A stretch of DNA of 64,000 bases, from contig JABDKW010000072.1 of assembly GCA_013002025.1 (NCBI GenBank), positions 45,551 through 109,550 on the forward strand, written 5' to 3'. The position numbers were made by a program, and so were the translations under genes. Below are positions 28,528 to 37,859 of the stretch, one piece after another; within the stretch, counting starts at the first letter, position 1; the number at the start of each line of letters is the position of its first letter. This stretch comes from Gammaproteobacteria bacterium (lineage in GTDB: Bacteria > Pseudomonadota > Gammaproteobacteria > Arenicellales > Arenicellaceae). The notes under the pieces are model-generated. The model was not told the DNA's origin, searched no databases, and worked only from the letters and a program-made list of their open reading frames with translations.

Positions 28528-28689
28528 AGGGAACCTTGTAGCATGTTTTAGGCAAAATTCGCCGAATCTGTCCGAATGTTACTGATACATGCCTTAACCA
28601 AAGCTGAACCGAGGCGCTTTTATCGGTGAATTCAATAATGGCGGTTGGTGGTAACATCGACCCTTCGAACCCATTTAACGCTTTAAGAT

Positions 28690-29574
28690 TTGTTGATTAA
28701 GAAACAAACAACGTCGCGCACTGACGGTGAAGACCTTGCCTACTGGGTGCAGCATGCGCCTGACCCCCAAGCACCGTGGCTGGTGGTGTTACATGGCGGA
28801 GCCAGCAATCACACGCGCTGGTCGGAGTACGTTGACAACTCATCACTGGCCGCGTGCTGGAATATCCTGGCCCCGGATCTGCGCGGCAATGGCGCATCGA
28901 TGACCCGCAAGCACTTAAATATGGCGACTTGGTGCGCCGATATTGAAGATCTGCTGGCGGCAGAGGGGGCAAAGTCAGCGCTAGTGGCCGGGCACAGTCT
29001 CGGCGCACAGATCGCCGTGCATTTTGCGCATCGCTCGCCTGACCTCGTCGATGGCCTGGTGCTGATCGACCCGATTTTTCAAGCTGCCCTACAGGGGCGG
29101 TCGCTAACCGTTTGGCGCTATCGCTGGCTGGTACAGGCGGCGACCAAAATCATCCTCGGGCTAAATGCCCTGGGAATTCGTCGCAGTGGCTTTGCAGAGC
29201 GTGATCTCCGAGCCCTTGATCAGGAGACGCGTAAGGCGATCGCAGAGGCAGATTCATTTGCAGAGATTGCTGAGCGATACAGCGCAGTCGGCCCGATTCT
29301 GGCCAACATGCCCACGGCAAACTATTTGCGTCAGGGTCTGGCGACCATCAGTCCTTTGCCTGATCTGGGAGGCATTTCTGCGCCGGTATTGGCCTTGTTG
29401 TCGGGCGCATCTACGGTCGGCAACGTTGAGCTGAATAAGGCACAGATTAGGCAATTCCCCAATAGTCATACTATTATCCTTAACGCCAACCACTGGCCGT
29501 TAACCGAAACACCGGAGCAGGTTCGTGAAGCCATCGATGGGTGGGTTAATACAAACTGGCCTATATCGAGTTGA
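28690..29574 (+). CDS. Alpha/beta hydrolase
   Basis: A 294-residue alpha/beta-fold hydrolase. LHGGASNHTRW forms the oxyanion loop, GHSLGAQ the nucleophile elbow (near residue 103), and NHWPLTE near residue 271-277 the catalytic histidine. A TTG start is required (28690 or the next codon 28693); no in-frame ATG lies near. It is divergent from the DUF3300 gene. Substrate unknown. Confidence 0.82.
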   Translation: MLIKKQTTSRTDGEDLAYWVQHAPDPQAPWLVVLHGGASNHTRWSEYVDNSSLAACWNILAPDLRGNGASMTRKHLNMATWCADIEDLLAAEGAKSALVAGHSLGAQIAVHFAHRSPDLVDGLVLIDPIFQAALQGRSLTVWRYRWLVQAATKIILGLNALGIRRSGFAERDLRALDQETRKAIAEADSFAEIAERYSAVGPILANMPTANYLRQGLATISPLPDLGGISAPVLALLSGASTVGNVELNKAQIRQFPNSHTIILNANHWPLTETPEQVREAIDGWVNTNWPISS

Positions 29575-29642
29575 TGGCAAGGGATGTCTGGCGACCACAC
29601 TACCGATAGAAATTTACTTAATCGCAAATCACAAGGTTATCT

Positions 29643-30461
29643 ATGCAAACTTTTAAAGATAAAACCATCATCATCACTGGCGCCTCCGCAGGGGTCGGCG
29701 CGGCAGTGGCCCGAGCCTTCGCGGCACAAGGCGCTAATTTAGTCCTGAATGCCAGAGGCGCGGCTGCGTTGGATAAAATCGCCGCGGAATTAGGCGCACA
29801 CACAGAAGTGTTGGCAGTCGCAGCCGATATGGCCAGCGTGGATGCCTGCGAAAGCCTGATCCAACAGGCTAAAGACCGGTTTGGCCGTATCGATGTGCTG
29901 GTTAACAATGCCGGATTGCATATTCGCGGCGATGTTGAAACCAATCAGCCACGAGATTACGCCACTATGGTGGATGTGAATTTAAGGGCACCAATAGTGC
30001 TGTCAGCCGCTGCGCTACCGCATATCAAAGCCGCGGGCGGAGGTGCAATTGTCATGATTGGATCGTTGGCCGGGATGGGGCCTTTACAGGGCGCGGCGAC
30101 ATATTCTGCCACCAAGGCAGGCTTGCGCACCTTCACCTATGCGCTCAGCGATGAACTGCGGGGCAGTGGGGTGCAGGTCGCCGTGGTATCACCCGGGCCG
30201 ATTAATACCGGGTTCATTATGGATGAGATGGATAAGGTGGAGGATATTGTTTTCTCTCAGCCAATGAGCAGCGCCGAGCAGGTGGCGGATAATGTGCTTG
30301 AATTAGCGAGCGGCGATCAAACTGAGATTGCGATGCCGTGGTTTAGTGGCAAGCTGGTAACGATGGGGTATTTATTTCCCAGAATACGTAGGGCTTTGCG
30401 TCCTAAGTTGTACGCCAAAGGGCGTAAAAATAAACAGAAGTATCGTCAGCAAAACACATAG
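29643..30461 (+). CDS. Short-chain dehydrogenase/reductase
   Basis: A 272-residue SDR of the classical type. The cofactor motif is TGASAGVGAAVA (13-24), NNAG follows near residue 90, and the catalytic set is S (MIGSLAG) with YSATK near residue 153-157. NAD(P) preference and substrate cannot be read safely. Confidence 0.9.
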   Translation: MQTFKDKTIIITGASAGVGAAVARAFAAQGANLVLNARGAAALDKIAAELGAHTEVLAVAADMASVDACESLIQQAKDRFGRIDVLVNNAGLHIRGDVETNQPRDYATMVDVNLRAPIVLSAAALPHIKAAGGGAIVMIGSLAGMGPLQGAATYSATKAGLRTFTYALSDELRGSGVQVAVVSPGPINTGFIMDEMDKVEDIVFSQPMSSAEQVADNVLELASGDQTEIAMPWFSGKLVTMGYLFPRIRRALRPKLYAKGRKNKQKYRQQNT

Positions 30462-30519
30462 CCAGAACTTAAGCCGGGCGCTTACCAGAGAAGTGCTTTG
30501 TGGCGAAACGTGCTTTCGA

Positions 30520-30699
30520 CTAATGGTGCTTTTCGGCCTCAGCCATCTCGTTTAAGAAGGCTTCGGTTTCTGCACAAGTAGATAATTCGCCCTGCAGCTT
30601 ATGCTGGTCCGGTTCGTCGTAATCCTCGCGCACGGTCAGGCCATGCTCTAAGGCTCTTTCCCACTCAGCTAACTGACTAAAAAAATCTTGATGATTCAT
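30520..30699 (-). CDS. Small acidic protein, 59 residues
   Basis: A short acidic protein starting MNHQDFFSQL, preceded by a GGAG ribosome-binding site nine bases before the ATG. It is rich in Glu, Asp and His, with one cysteine. No domain is recognised. It follows the DAHP synthase gene on the same strand after a gap of about 270 bases. It could be a small regulator or metal-binding protein, or merely a conserved small protein. Confidence 0.5.
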   Translation of the reverse strand: MNHQDFFSQLAEWERALEHGLTVREDYDEPDQHKLQGELSTCAETEAFLNEMAEAEKHH

Positions 30700-30966
30700 A
30701 ATTAAGACTCCAAACGTTTACCCGTTAATAACCCCAATACATTGTAGGGTGTGTGAAGCCATACTTATCAAGCCGTCTTTAGGGGGGGACAACTCATTGT
30801 TAAGTACGACTTCACGACTCAACCCTACGATGCCTACTTTACGGATGCGGGGTGAGGAATCATAGAGACGCTAGTCGCGACTTTGGGCTTAATTTGGGGA
30901 CTTCGGTCTAATCCAAGGGTCTGATAAATGGAAAATAGTAGACATTAGTCATTTAAAAGGGATATT

Positions 30967-32022
30967 TTAGGCGCTTTTTCGGACTTTAAGCCGTTTGGCC
31001 AGATCCTTAAGGCTGCTTTCTGTAGTCTCCCAATCAATGCATCCGTCGGTAATGGATTTACCATATTCGAGTTGGGATTTATCGTCGCCCAGGGATTGAT
31101 TGCCGGCCAGCAGATTACTTTCCAGCATAATGCCGATAATGCTCTGATTGCCATCGACAATTTGCTGGGCAACATTGGCCGCCACCAGCGTTTGCAGGGC
31201 CGGGTCCTTGTTGGAATTGGCATGACTGCAATCGATCATAATATTGGTATCCAGACTCTTGTCCCGCAGGGCACGCTCAGTGAGCTTTACGCTGACTGAG
31301 TCATAGTTTGGTTTGCCACCCCCGCCGCGCAATACAATGTGTGCGTGTTGATTGCCTTTGGAGTGCACCACGGAGACCGTGCCTTCGTGATCAATCCCCA
31401 AAAAGCGATGCGGGTGGCGAACTGATTGCAGGGCATTTATCGCGACGCCCAGTGAACCATCGGTGCCATTTTTAAAGCCGATGGGAACTGACAGGCCACT
31501 GGCCATCTCCCGGTGAGTTTGTGATTCAGTGGTGCGGGCACCAATGGCAGACCAGCTAATTAAATCCTGTAAATATTGAGGCGAAATCGGGTCCAGTGCT
31601 TCATTCGCAATGGGCAGACCCATGGCATTGATTTCAAGCATCAGGTCACGGGCGATGGACATGCCCTCAGCGATACGGAAACTGCCGTCCAGATGCGGGT
31701 CATTGATCAGGCCTTTCCAACCCACAGTGGTGCGCGGCTTCTCAAAGTACACCCGCATGGTGATGAACAGGTCATCTGCCACCGCATCAGCGAGCTTTTT
31801 TAGGCGTTGCGCATATTCCAACGCAGCCTCAGGGTCGTGAACGGAGCAGGGTCCCACCACCACCATTAGGCGGGGGTCATTACGATCCAGTATATTTCTA
31901 ATGGTTTGTCGACTTTGCGCAACGTGCTCGTTGATCGATTCGTTGGTCGGGTGTTGTTGTTTTAATTTGCCAGGTGTAATTAGCTTATCCAGGCTAATAA
32001 TATTAATGTCTTCGAGGTGCAT
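30967..32022 (-). CDS. 3-deoxy-7-phosphoheptulonate synthase (DAHP synthase), class I
   Basis: The first enzyme of the shikimate pathway, joining phosphoenolpyruvate and erythrose 4-phosphate. The 351-residue chain has the class I motifs VVVGPCSVHDPEAALEYA (metal-binding cysteine), FEKPRTTVGWKGLINDP and DCSHANSNK. Length and the N-terminal extension (first 40 residues) fit the AroF/G/H group that is feedback-inhibited by an aromatic amino acid; which one cannot be told. It lies apart from other aromatic genes. Confidence 0.94.
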   Translation of the reverse strand: MHLEDINIISLDKLITPGKLKQQHPTNESINEHVAQSRQTIRNILDRNDPRLMVVVGPCSVHDPEAALEYAQRLKKLADAVADDLFITMRVYFEKPRTTVGWKGLINDPHLDGSFRIAEGMSIARDLMLEINAMGLPIANEALDPISPQYLQDLISWSAIGARTTESQTHREMASGLSVPIGFKNGTDGSLGVAINALQSVRHPHRFLGIDHEGTVSVVHSKGNQHAHIVLRGGGGKPNYDSVSVKLTERALRDKSLDTNIMIDCSHANSNKDPALQTLVAANVAQQIVDGNQSIIGIMLESNLLAGNQSLGDDKSQLEYGKSITDGCIDWETTESSLKDLAKRLKVRKSA

Positions 32023-32190
32023 GGGGCGCGTATGCGGTAAAGATTTGCTGTGACGGGCGAGTTTACTCGAATTGCATAAAATTGCGACCGCGATGCGGGT
32101 GATTTTGACGCCATAAATCCAAAGATGTTTGAATTTGTAGTCGACACTGTATGATAAATTTAGCGTTCCTCAATCGGCACCAAATTATTA

Positions 32191-33870
32191 ATGAAAAATT
32201 TTATATTTCTTCTCCTGACAGTCAGTCTTGTTGCCTGCGGCAAAAAAGGCGCTGACGCCCCCCTAGTTGATTTAGCGACCGAGCGCAAAGCCAACTCAGG
32301 TTCGGTGGTGGGTTTTACCAGCGAACACGGTGCGCATGTCTGGACCGGCCTGCCCTTTGCGCAGCCGCCGGTTGGTGATTTACGATGGAGAGCGCCGCGT
32401 GCGACCAATGGGTGGACAGATACTTTACGGGCATTAGAGTTTGCACCAAGTTGTGCACAGCCGCCCTCGCGACTCGGTGGCGATGAGTCTGGGGGCGCGG
32501 AAGACTGTCTCTATTTGAACATCTATGCACCGCCAATGACGGCAGAGGCGGCAGCACAGGCAGACCTGCCGGTACTGTTCTGGATCCACGGCGGCGGCAA
32601 TTCGATCGGCTCCGCCAGTGACTATGACGCATCGATTCTTGCCACGCAGGAAAACGTGATTGTTATCACCACCCAGTATCGCTTGGGGCCTTTCGGTTGG
32701 TTTTATCACCCTGAGATGGCCGCATCAGGCGACAGCGCGGCCGATCGATCCGGCAATTACGGTACGCTGGATCTTATCGAAGCTCTGCGCTGGACTGGCG
32801 CTAATGTAAAGGCATTTGGTGGTGACCCCGACAATATAACTATTTTTGGCGAATCGGCAGGCGGCTTTAATGTGTTTTCATTAATACTCGCCCCAGCCGC
32901 AGATGGCTTGTTCCACAAGGCAATTTCACAAAGCGGGTCGGTTCGCTTTGCTGATCTGGATTCCGCCATGCAGAGTACTCCAAATGGCAGTATGGCGGCG
33001 GCACAGCGGATGATTGAGGCCACTCAGGTAGACGACGTGGGCCAATTGCGAAACGTGAGCGCCGCTGACGTTCTGGCCGCCTACAATCCCGACCCAAACA
33101 GCGGCATGATTTCGATGCCGACTATCATGCATGATGGCGATGTGCTTACTGAATTACCCAGCTTGGCTGCGTTTGAAGCCGGGCGTTTTAATAAAGTGCC
33201 GTTGATGATGGGTACCAATAAGGACGAGGCGAAGTTATTTCAGTATATGGACCCCAAATACGCCGATACCTGGTTCGGTATCTGGACCCGAGCTAAAAAC
33301 CCTGAGGTCTATCAGCGGGATGCCAGGTATAAGTCCGAGCATTGGCGCTTGATGGGGGTCGAAGAGCCGGCTCGCAGTCTCAGCGGTGTACCTATTTATG
33401 CTTATCGATTTGACTGGGATGATCTGGGGACACCCCTGGGCATGGATATGCCGCTACTGTTCGGTGCTGCCCATGCATTTGAAATTCCATTCATATTTGG
33501 CGGCATTGGTTTGGGGCAGTTGGGCGATATTCTGGACACCACGCCAAATCCACAAGACAAAACGGCGCTCAGTGAGTCGATGATGGGCTATTGGGGTAAT
33601 TTTGCCCGCTTGGGCGATCCTAATGGTGATCAGCCCGGCTTGCCAGAATGGCAGCCCTGGGGAGAGACTGAGCAATTTTTGATTTTTGATGCGGCCGCGG
33701 ATGGCGGTATTCGGATGAGTGACGACACCATTACGGTTGCGGGTCTGGTGGGTGAGCTGGTGGCCGATACGAGTTTTGAGAACCAGCAGAATCGCTGTGA
33801 CCTGTATCGCGAGCTATTGCTGTTCAGCGCGGTCTTACAACCCTATACAGCTCAAGTCGGTTGTGGCTAG
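32191..33870 (+). CDS. Type B carboxylesterase lipoprotein
   Basis: A 559-residue carboxylesterase/lipase family enzyme. It is a lipoprotein: the lipobox LVAC ends at C16, so it is anchored to a membrane. The oxyanion loop is HGGG (133-136), the nucleophile S222 lies in FGESAGG. A catalytic His/Glu pair follows in the second half. It would hydrolyse esters in the envelope. It converges with the PepSY genes; the stop codons share the CTAG palindrome. Confidence 0.92.
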   Translation: MKNFIFLLLTVSLVACGKKGADAPLVDLATERKANSGSVVGFTSEHGAHVWTGLPFAQPPVGDLRWRAPRATNGWTDTLRALEFAPSCAQPPSRLGGDESGGAEDCLYLNIYAPPMTAEAAAQADLPVLFWIHGGGNSIGSASDYDASILATQENVIVITTQYRLGPFGWFYHPEMAASGDSAADRSGNYGTLDLIEALRWTGANVKAFGGDPDNITIFGESAGGFNVFSLILAPAADGLFHKAISQSGSVRFADLDSAMQSTPNGSMAAAQRMIEATQVDDVGQLRNVSAADVLAAYNPDPNSGMISMPTIMHDGDVLTELPSLAAFEAGRFNKVPLMMGTNKDEAKLFQYMDPKYADTWFGIWTRAKNPEVYQRDARYKSEHWRLMGVEEPARSLSGVPIYAYRFDWDDLGTPLGMDMPLLFGAAHAFEIPFIFGGIGLGQLGDILDTTPNPQDKTALSESMMGYWGNFARLGDPNGDQPGLPEWQPWGETEQFLIFDAAADGGIRMSDDTITVAGLVGELVADTSFENQQNRCDLYRELLLFSAVLQPYTAQVGCG

Positions 33871-34565
33871 CGACGTACCGCACGCCACCCAAAATCGCGC
33901 TTGCGAAAACTTCGTTTTACCAGGATCAAGCCGGACAATGCCAACCAGAAGGCGGCAAAGCCGATGGCGATGATTTGCGGATTATTAAAATTGTGGGTCC
34001 GTGCGTAGTCCATAAAATGCAGCATCAATAAAAAATCGACGATTCGCCAGTGGCGATTGCGATGAGCTACCACTGCGCCATCCGAGTCGGCAATGTATAC
34101 ACGCGTCGCAATTTCATCGTCAAAATCCGCCCGCCAGACTACACCATGACCCTGGGCCTCGATATGCCCGTCTGGCAGCAAGGCTAAAATCTGCAGACTG
34201 CCCGCACCGGTATAGCTTGCCAGAGCCTGACTTTCCGCATGCTCTCTCGTGATGCTGAAGGGCTCACCACTGAGGGCATTAAATAGAGTCTGCCCAGAAC
34301 CTTGGTCGATGCGGTAAACCAACTGCTGCTGGATTCGCTGCAAGGCGATTGCCTGTATGGCACTGTGATCAATAGGTAACCTGGCGACCGGGATTAATCC
34401 GTTCACACTGCCCAGAGGATGCAGCGAGGGCACGGACTTGCGGGTTTTGTCGCCGGAGGCAATGTGGTGGTCCAACAGGCTGATAATCATTCCGCTGCTT
34501 ACCCAGATCAACACCTGCAGGCCGATAATAATTGCCAGCCACTTATGCAGCTTTCGCAGGATCAT
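33867..34565 (-). CDS. PepSY-type membrane protein (second of pair)
   Basis: A 232-residue protein with an N-terminal membrane helix (about 8-30), a periplasmic PepSY-like domain and a C-terminal membrane helix (about 192-215). WRADFDDEIATRVYIADSDGAVVAHRN shows the repeating PepSY pattern (first 20 residues quoted as motif only: VYIADSDG). It overlaps the preceding gene by four bases, so the two are cotranslated. PepSY proteins of this kind often sit with metal or electron-transfer systems; function unproven. Confidence 0.78.
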   Translation of the reverse strand: MILRKLHKWLAIIIGLQVLIWVSSGMIISLLDHHIASGDKTRKSVPSLHPLGSVNGLIPVARLPIDHSAIQAIALQRIQQQLVYRIDQGSGQTLFNALSGEPFSITREHAESQALASYTGAGSLQILALLPDGHIEAQGHGVVWRADFDDEIATRVYIADSDGAVVAHRNRHWRIVDFLLMLHFMDYARTHNFNNPQIIAIGFAAFWLALSGLILVKRSFRKRDFGWRAVRR

Positions 34566-35314
34566 CGCTGTTGGCCCCAGCCTCGTCGGGGCGCGGTCAG
34601 AGTCAGGTACAGGTACCAGGCGCCACTCAACACCAGCAATAGCGCGGCAATGGAGACGATTCGAAGAACAGGGTTATTAATATCCTCCCGCTCATCGTAA
34701 TCCATGATGTGCAACATCCACAGAAAATCAAAGACCCGCCACAAAGTGTGGCGTCGTGTGGACAGTTCGCCGGTAATCGGTGAAATATACAAAGTCGTAC
34801 CCCAAAGGTCATCGAAGTCGACCCGCCACAGCGGTAAGGGGCGCGAGCCGATTTCATGCGGGGGGTTAGTCTCCAGCAGACGGCTGGCAGCGATGTCTGC
34901 GCTGCCAGCGTAATAACTGTTCGCTAAAGCCTCGATTGCAGCCTGATCCAGTGGTGCTAATTTCGCGCCTGTCTTCGCATTCAACAGGTCTGTACCTTGC
35001 GTGGATGTAATCTCAATAACGCCTTGCCCGTTCAGGTCTCGAAGCTTGACTGAGCGAATGCCTGATGTTTGTGAGGCCGTGGCTGATGCAATGGCGGCAA
35101 AGCGATTGATCTCGGGCGCTGACAGTCGCCTGGGTTGCGCAATGAGATGGTCGCCATGAATAATATCGATGTCCACGACAACCATGTAAAAGCCGCTGGT
35201 CGTCCAGATCAGCAATTGCAGGCCAACCAGCAGGCCAAGCCATTTATGCAGTTGTTGTGCGAGTCGACGCGATGTCATAGTTAGAATATTGACCGTTTCC
35301 CAAGTGGCCGACAA
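34562..35314 (-). CDS. PepSY-type membrane protein (first of pair)
   Basis: A 250-residue paralogue of the following gene with the same plan: membrane helix at about 20-45, PepSY-like domain (LLNAKTGAKL, TLYISPITGELSTRR), and a C-terminal helix (about 220-242). It lies 130 bases from the divergent DUF411 copper gene, so both could share regulatory DNA. The role is unknown; a place in copper handling or in periplasmic electron transfer is an inference from context. Confidence 0.78.
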   Translation of the reverse strand: MSATWETVNILTMTSRRLAQQLHKWLGLLVGLQLLIWTTSGFYMVVVDIDIIHGDHLIAQPRRLSAPEINRFAAIASATASQTSGIRSVKLRDLNGQGVIEITSTQGTDLLNAKTGAKLAPLDQAAIEALANSYYAGSADIAASRLLETNPPHEIGSRPLPLWRVDFDDLWGTTLYISPITGELSTRRHTLWRVFDFLWMLHIMDYDEREDINNPVLRIVSIAALLLVLSGAWYLYLTLTAPRRGWGQQR

Positions 35315-35407
35315 TTTAGCTGATTTATAGGTTTATTCCCAGCATGGCGTGACGGGTGTGAAGAACGATGGCGACGGAATCAGTTATTATTGCGTCAACC
35401 GAAACAC

Positions 35408-35438
35408 TTGATCTAGAGCTAACTCTAAGCTGTAGAAT
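35408..35438 (+). promoter_or_regulatory. MerR/CueR-type promoter of the copper operon
   Basis: A -35 box TTGATC (35408-35413) and a -10 box TAGAAT (35433-35438) are 19 bases apart, the overlong spacer that MerR-family activators correct by twisting DNA. The spacer holds the dyad TAGAG-ctaa-CTCTA (35414-35427). The same TAGAG-N4-CTCTAAGC block lies in front of the copper ATPase gene at 46359. The ATG at 35445 follows the -10 by six bases, so the mRNA may be leaderless. Confidence 0.7.
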
Positions 35439-35444
35439 AGAACC

Positions 35445-35906
35445 ATGAAAAAATCACTGATTTTACTATTTGCAGGGCTGGCCACCTTGGCCAGCATGCA
35501 CCTCTGGGCGGCAGACATCGAAATGACGGTGTATAAAAACCCTAACTGCGGATGCTGTGACAAATGGGTTGATCATTTGCACCAGCATGACTTCAGCGGC
35601 ACGGTGGTTTCGCTCGAAGATTTGCAACCAATTAAGCAGCGGTTCAAGATTCAGGGGCGTTATCAATCCTGTCACACAGGCGTGGTGGTCGCCAAACAGG
35701 GCGAGTACATATTTGAAGGGCATGTGCCGGCAGAGCACGTCACGGCTTTTCTGAGTAATCCGCCACAGGATGCCATCGGCCTGTCGGTACCGGGTATGCC
35801 AGTGGGTAGCCCGGGCATGGAAATGGGCGATCGCAAAGACTATTACCAGGTGTTGTTGCTGATGCGCGATGGTTCAAGTTCGGTTTTCGCGCATGTCAAT
35901 AAGTAG
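35445..35906 (+). CDS. DUF411 copper-associated periplasmic protein
   Basis: A 153-residue exported protein. Signal peptide 1-22 (MHLWAAD). The mature part has the DUF411 motif VYKNPNCGCCDKWVDHL (a CXCC cysteine cluster) and a second cysteine in YQSCHTGVV, a set suited to bind Cu(I). DUF411 genes are usually found with copper-resistance genes, as here with a CopA oxidase and CopB downstream. It is the first gene of the operon under the MerR-type promoter. Confidence 0.9.
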   Translation: MKKSLILLFAGLATLASMHLWAADIEMTVYKNPNCGCCDKWVDHLHQHDFSGTVVSLEDLQPIKQRFKIQGRYQSCHTGVVVAKQGEYIFEGHVPAEHVTAFLSNPPQDAIGLSVPGMPVGSPGMEMGDRKDYYQVLLLMRDGSSSVFAHVNK

Positions 35907-35950
35907 ATATGTAACGCCATAGATTGACCGCGACGCGCGCTTGCCCAGCA

Positions 35951-37846
35951 ATGTTTAAAACTCCTATATCCCTTTCACGACGCACCTTTGTTACCGGTCT
36001 GGCCTCCGGTACCGCGCTCGGGCTTTTGAATGCCAGCGGTTTGGTACAGGCCGCCTCCGAAATGCTGCCGCAACGCCCGCAGCCCACATTAAGCGGTACC
36101 GATTTTTCGCTTGATATCGGTTACTCGCCGGTCAATTTCACTGGTCGAACACGACAGGCAACCACCGTGAACGGTTCTCTGCCGGCCCCGATATTGCGTT
36201 GGAAAGAGGGTGACCGAGTAAGGCTGAACGTACGAAATAACCTGGCTGTGGATAGCTCGATACATTGGCATGGCATTATCCTGCCTAGCGGGATGGATGG
36301 CGTGCCGGGTCTTAGCTTTGCCGGCATCAGGCCGGGCGAAAGTTTTCACTATGAATTTGATGTAAACCAGAGCGGCACCTATTGGTACCACAGTCATTCC
36401 GGTTTTCAGGAACAAACCGGCTTATACGGTGCCATTGTGGTGGAGCCCAGAAACCCGCCGCCATACAGCTATGACCGGGATTTTGTGGTGATGCTGTCGG
36501 ATTGGAGCGATCAGGCGCCGGATGACATTTATGCTGATCTCAAACGAATGCCGCACATCTACAATATCGATGAGCGAACGCTGGCAGACCTGGCCAGTGA
36601 CGTACAAGCCAAAGGACTTAGCAAGGCCCTGGCGGAGCGAGGCATGTGGAATCAGATGCGCATGTCAGACACTGACCTGTCAGACGTAACCGGCAAGACC
36701 TATACCTTTTTGATGAATGGTCAAACGCCTGCCGATGGTTGGGTGGGGCAATTTAAACGTGGCGAAAAGGTGTTGCTGCGCTTTATCAATGCGGCCGCAA
36801 TGACAATATTTGATGTGCGGATTCCAGGCTTGAAGATGACCGTAGTGGCGTCTGACGGGCAGGATGTGCAACCCGTGACTGTAGACGAATTTCGTATTGG
36901 CGTGGCAGAGACCTTTGATGTGCTCGTCGAGCCGAGTACCGAACAGGCCTATACCCTGTTTTGTCAGGCCATTGACCGGTCCGGCTTTGCCCGTGGCACA
37001 CTAACGCCGGACGCACAGATGGTACCCGTCATCCCTGAGATGGATTCATCACCGGTACTGACCCATTTGGATATGGGTATGGCACACGACGACGGTGGCA
37101 TGTCGCATGGCAGTATGCAGATGTCTCATGGTGATATGGAGATGTCTCATGGTGATATGGAGATGTCCCATGGTGATATGGAGATGTCCCACGATGATAT
37201 GCAAATGTCTGACGGAGGTTGTACGCCGGAGCATGCAGCGATGGGGCATTGCGAGATGCCGGATCGTCACCAGCCTCATAAAATGGTGCAGGAATTCGCC
37301 ACAGGCAAGGCGGGCTATGGTTCTGCGAAGCCGATTTCCTATGCCAATGTGAAGATGGGCCCGCAGATTGATATGCTGGCCCCGGGTGCCGATTATCGTT
37401 TGGACGACCCTGGAGTCGGTCTGCGAGCCAATGGTCGCAGGGTGCTGACCTACGCTGATTTATTCAACTTGCACGAAACGCTGGACCCACGCGAACCGGG
37501 CCGTGAATTGGAATTACACCTCACCGGCAATATGAGCCGCTATATGTGGTCAATTGACGGCATTAAAGCGAGCCTGGCTGAGCCAATAAACTTCAAATAC
37601 GGCGAGCGGCTGCGAATTACTCTGGTGAACGACACGATGATGAATCACCCCATCCATTTACACGGCATGTGGAGCGAGATGGAGACCGGCGATGCTGCCT
37701 ATATTCCGCGCAAACACACGGTAACGGTTCAGCCGGGCGCCAAGCTTTCGTATTTGGTTACCGCAGACGCCCTGGGAAAATGGGCCTACCACTGTCACCT
37801 TATGTATCACATGCCGGGCATGTTCCGGCAGGTGCACGTCACCTGA
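35951..37846 (+). CDS. copA: Copper-resistance multicopper oxidase CopA/PcoA
   Basis: A 631-residue periplasmic multicopper oxidase that oxidises Cu(I) to Cu(II). The Tat motif SRRTFVTGL near residue 9-17 shows it is exported folded. Copper motifs HWHG, HSHSG, HPIHLHG and HCHLMYHMPGM are all present for the type 1, 2 and 3 sites. A Met/His-rich insert between about residues 375 and 430 includes five 21-bp DNA repeats. ATG 35951 is used because the upstream TTG would place residues before the Tat motif without support. Copper resistance A subfamily (PcoA-like). Confidence 0.93.
   Translation: MFKTPISLSRRTFVTGLASGTALGLLNASGLVQAASEMLPQRPQPTLSGTDFSLDIGYSPVNFTGRTRQATTVNGSLPAPILRWKEGDRVRLNVRNNLAVDSSIHWHGIILPSGMDGVPGLSFAGIRPGESFHYEFDVNQSGTYWYHSHSGFQEQTGLYGAIVVEPRNPPPYSYDRDFVVMLSDWSDQAPDDIYADLKRMPHIYNIDERTLADLASDVQAKGLSKALAERGMWNQMRMSDTDLSDVTGKTYTFLMNGQTPADGWVGQFKRGEKVLLRFINAAAMTIFDVRIPGLKMTVVASDGQDVQPVTVDEFRIGVAETFDVLVEPSTEQAYTLFCQAIDRSGFARGTLTPDAQMVPVIPEMDSSPVLTHLDMGMAHDDGGMSHGSMQMSHGDMEMSHGDMEMSHGDMEMSHDDMQMSDGGCTPEHAAMGHCEMPDRHQPHKMVQEFATGKAGYGSAKPISYANVKMGPQIDMLAPGADYRLDDPGVGLRANGRRVLTYADLFNLHETLDPREPGRELELHLTGNMSRYMWSIDGIKASLAEPINFKYGERLRITLVNDTMMNHPIHLHGMWSEMETGDAAYIPRKHTVTVQPGAKLSYLVTADALGKWAYHCHLMYHMPGMFRQVHVT
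37100..37204 (+). repeat. Five 21-bp tandem repeats in the copper oxidase gene
   Basis: Five near-identical 21-base units start at 37100, 37121, 37142, 37163 and 37184; the second and third are identical. Each codes for seven residues of the type MSHGDME. The repeat number could change by slippage and so alter the metal-binding capacity of the oxidase without a frameshift. Confidence 0.9.
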
Positions 37847-37859
37847 GCTGGACAAGCCA

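Noticed and set aside
37049..37279. Histidine-rich minus-strand frame over the copper repeats
   Set aside because: Produced by the 21-bp repeats of the oxidase gene read backwards.
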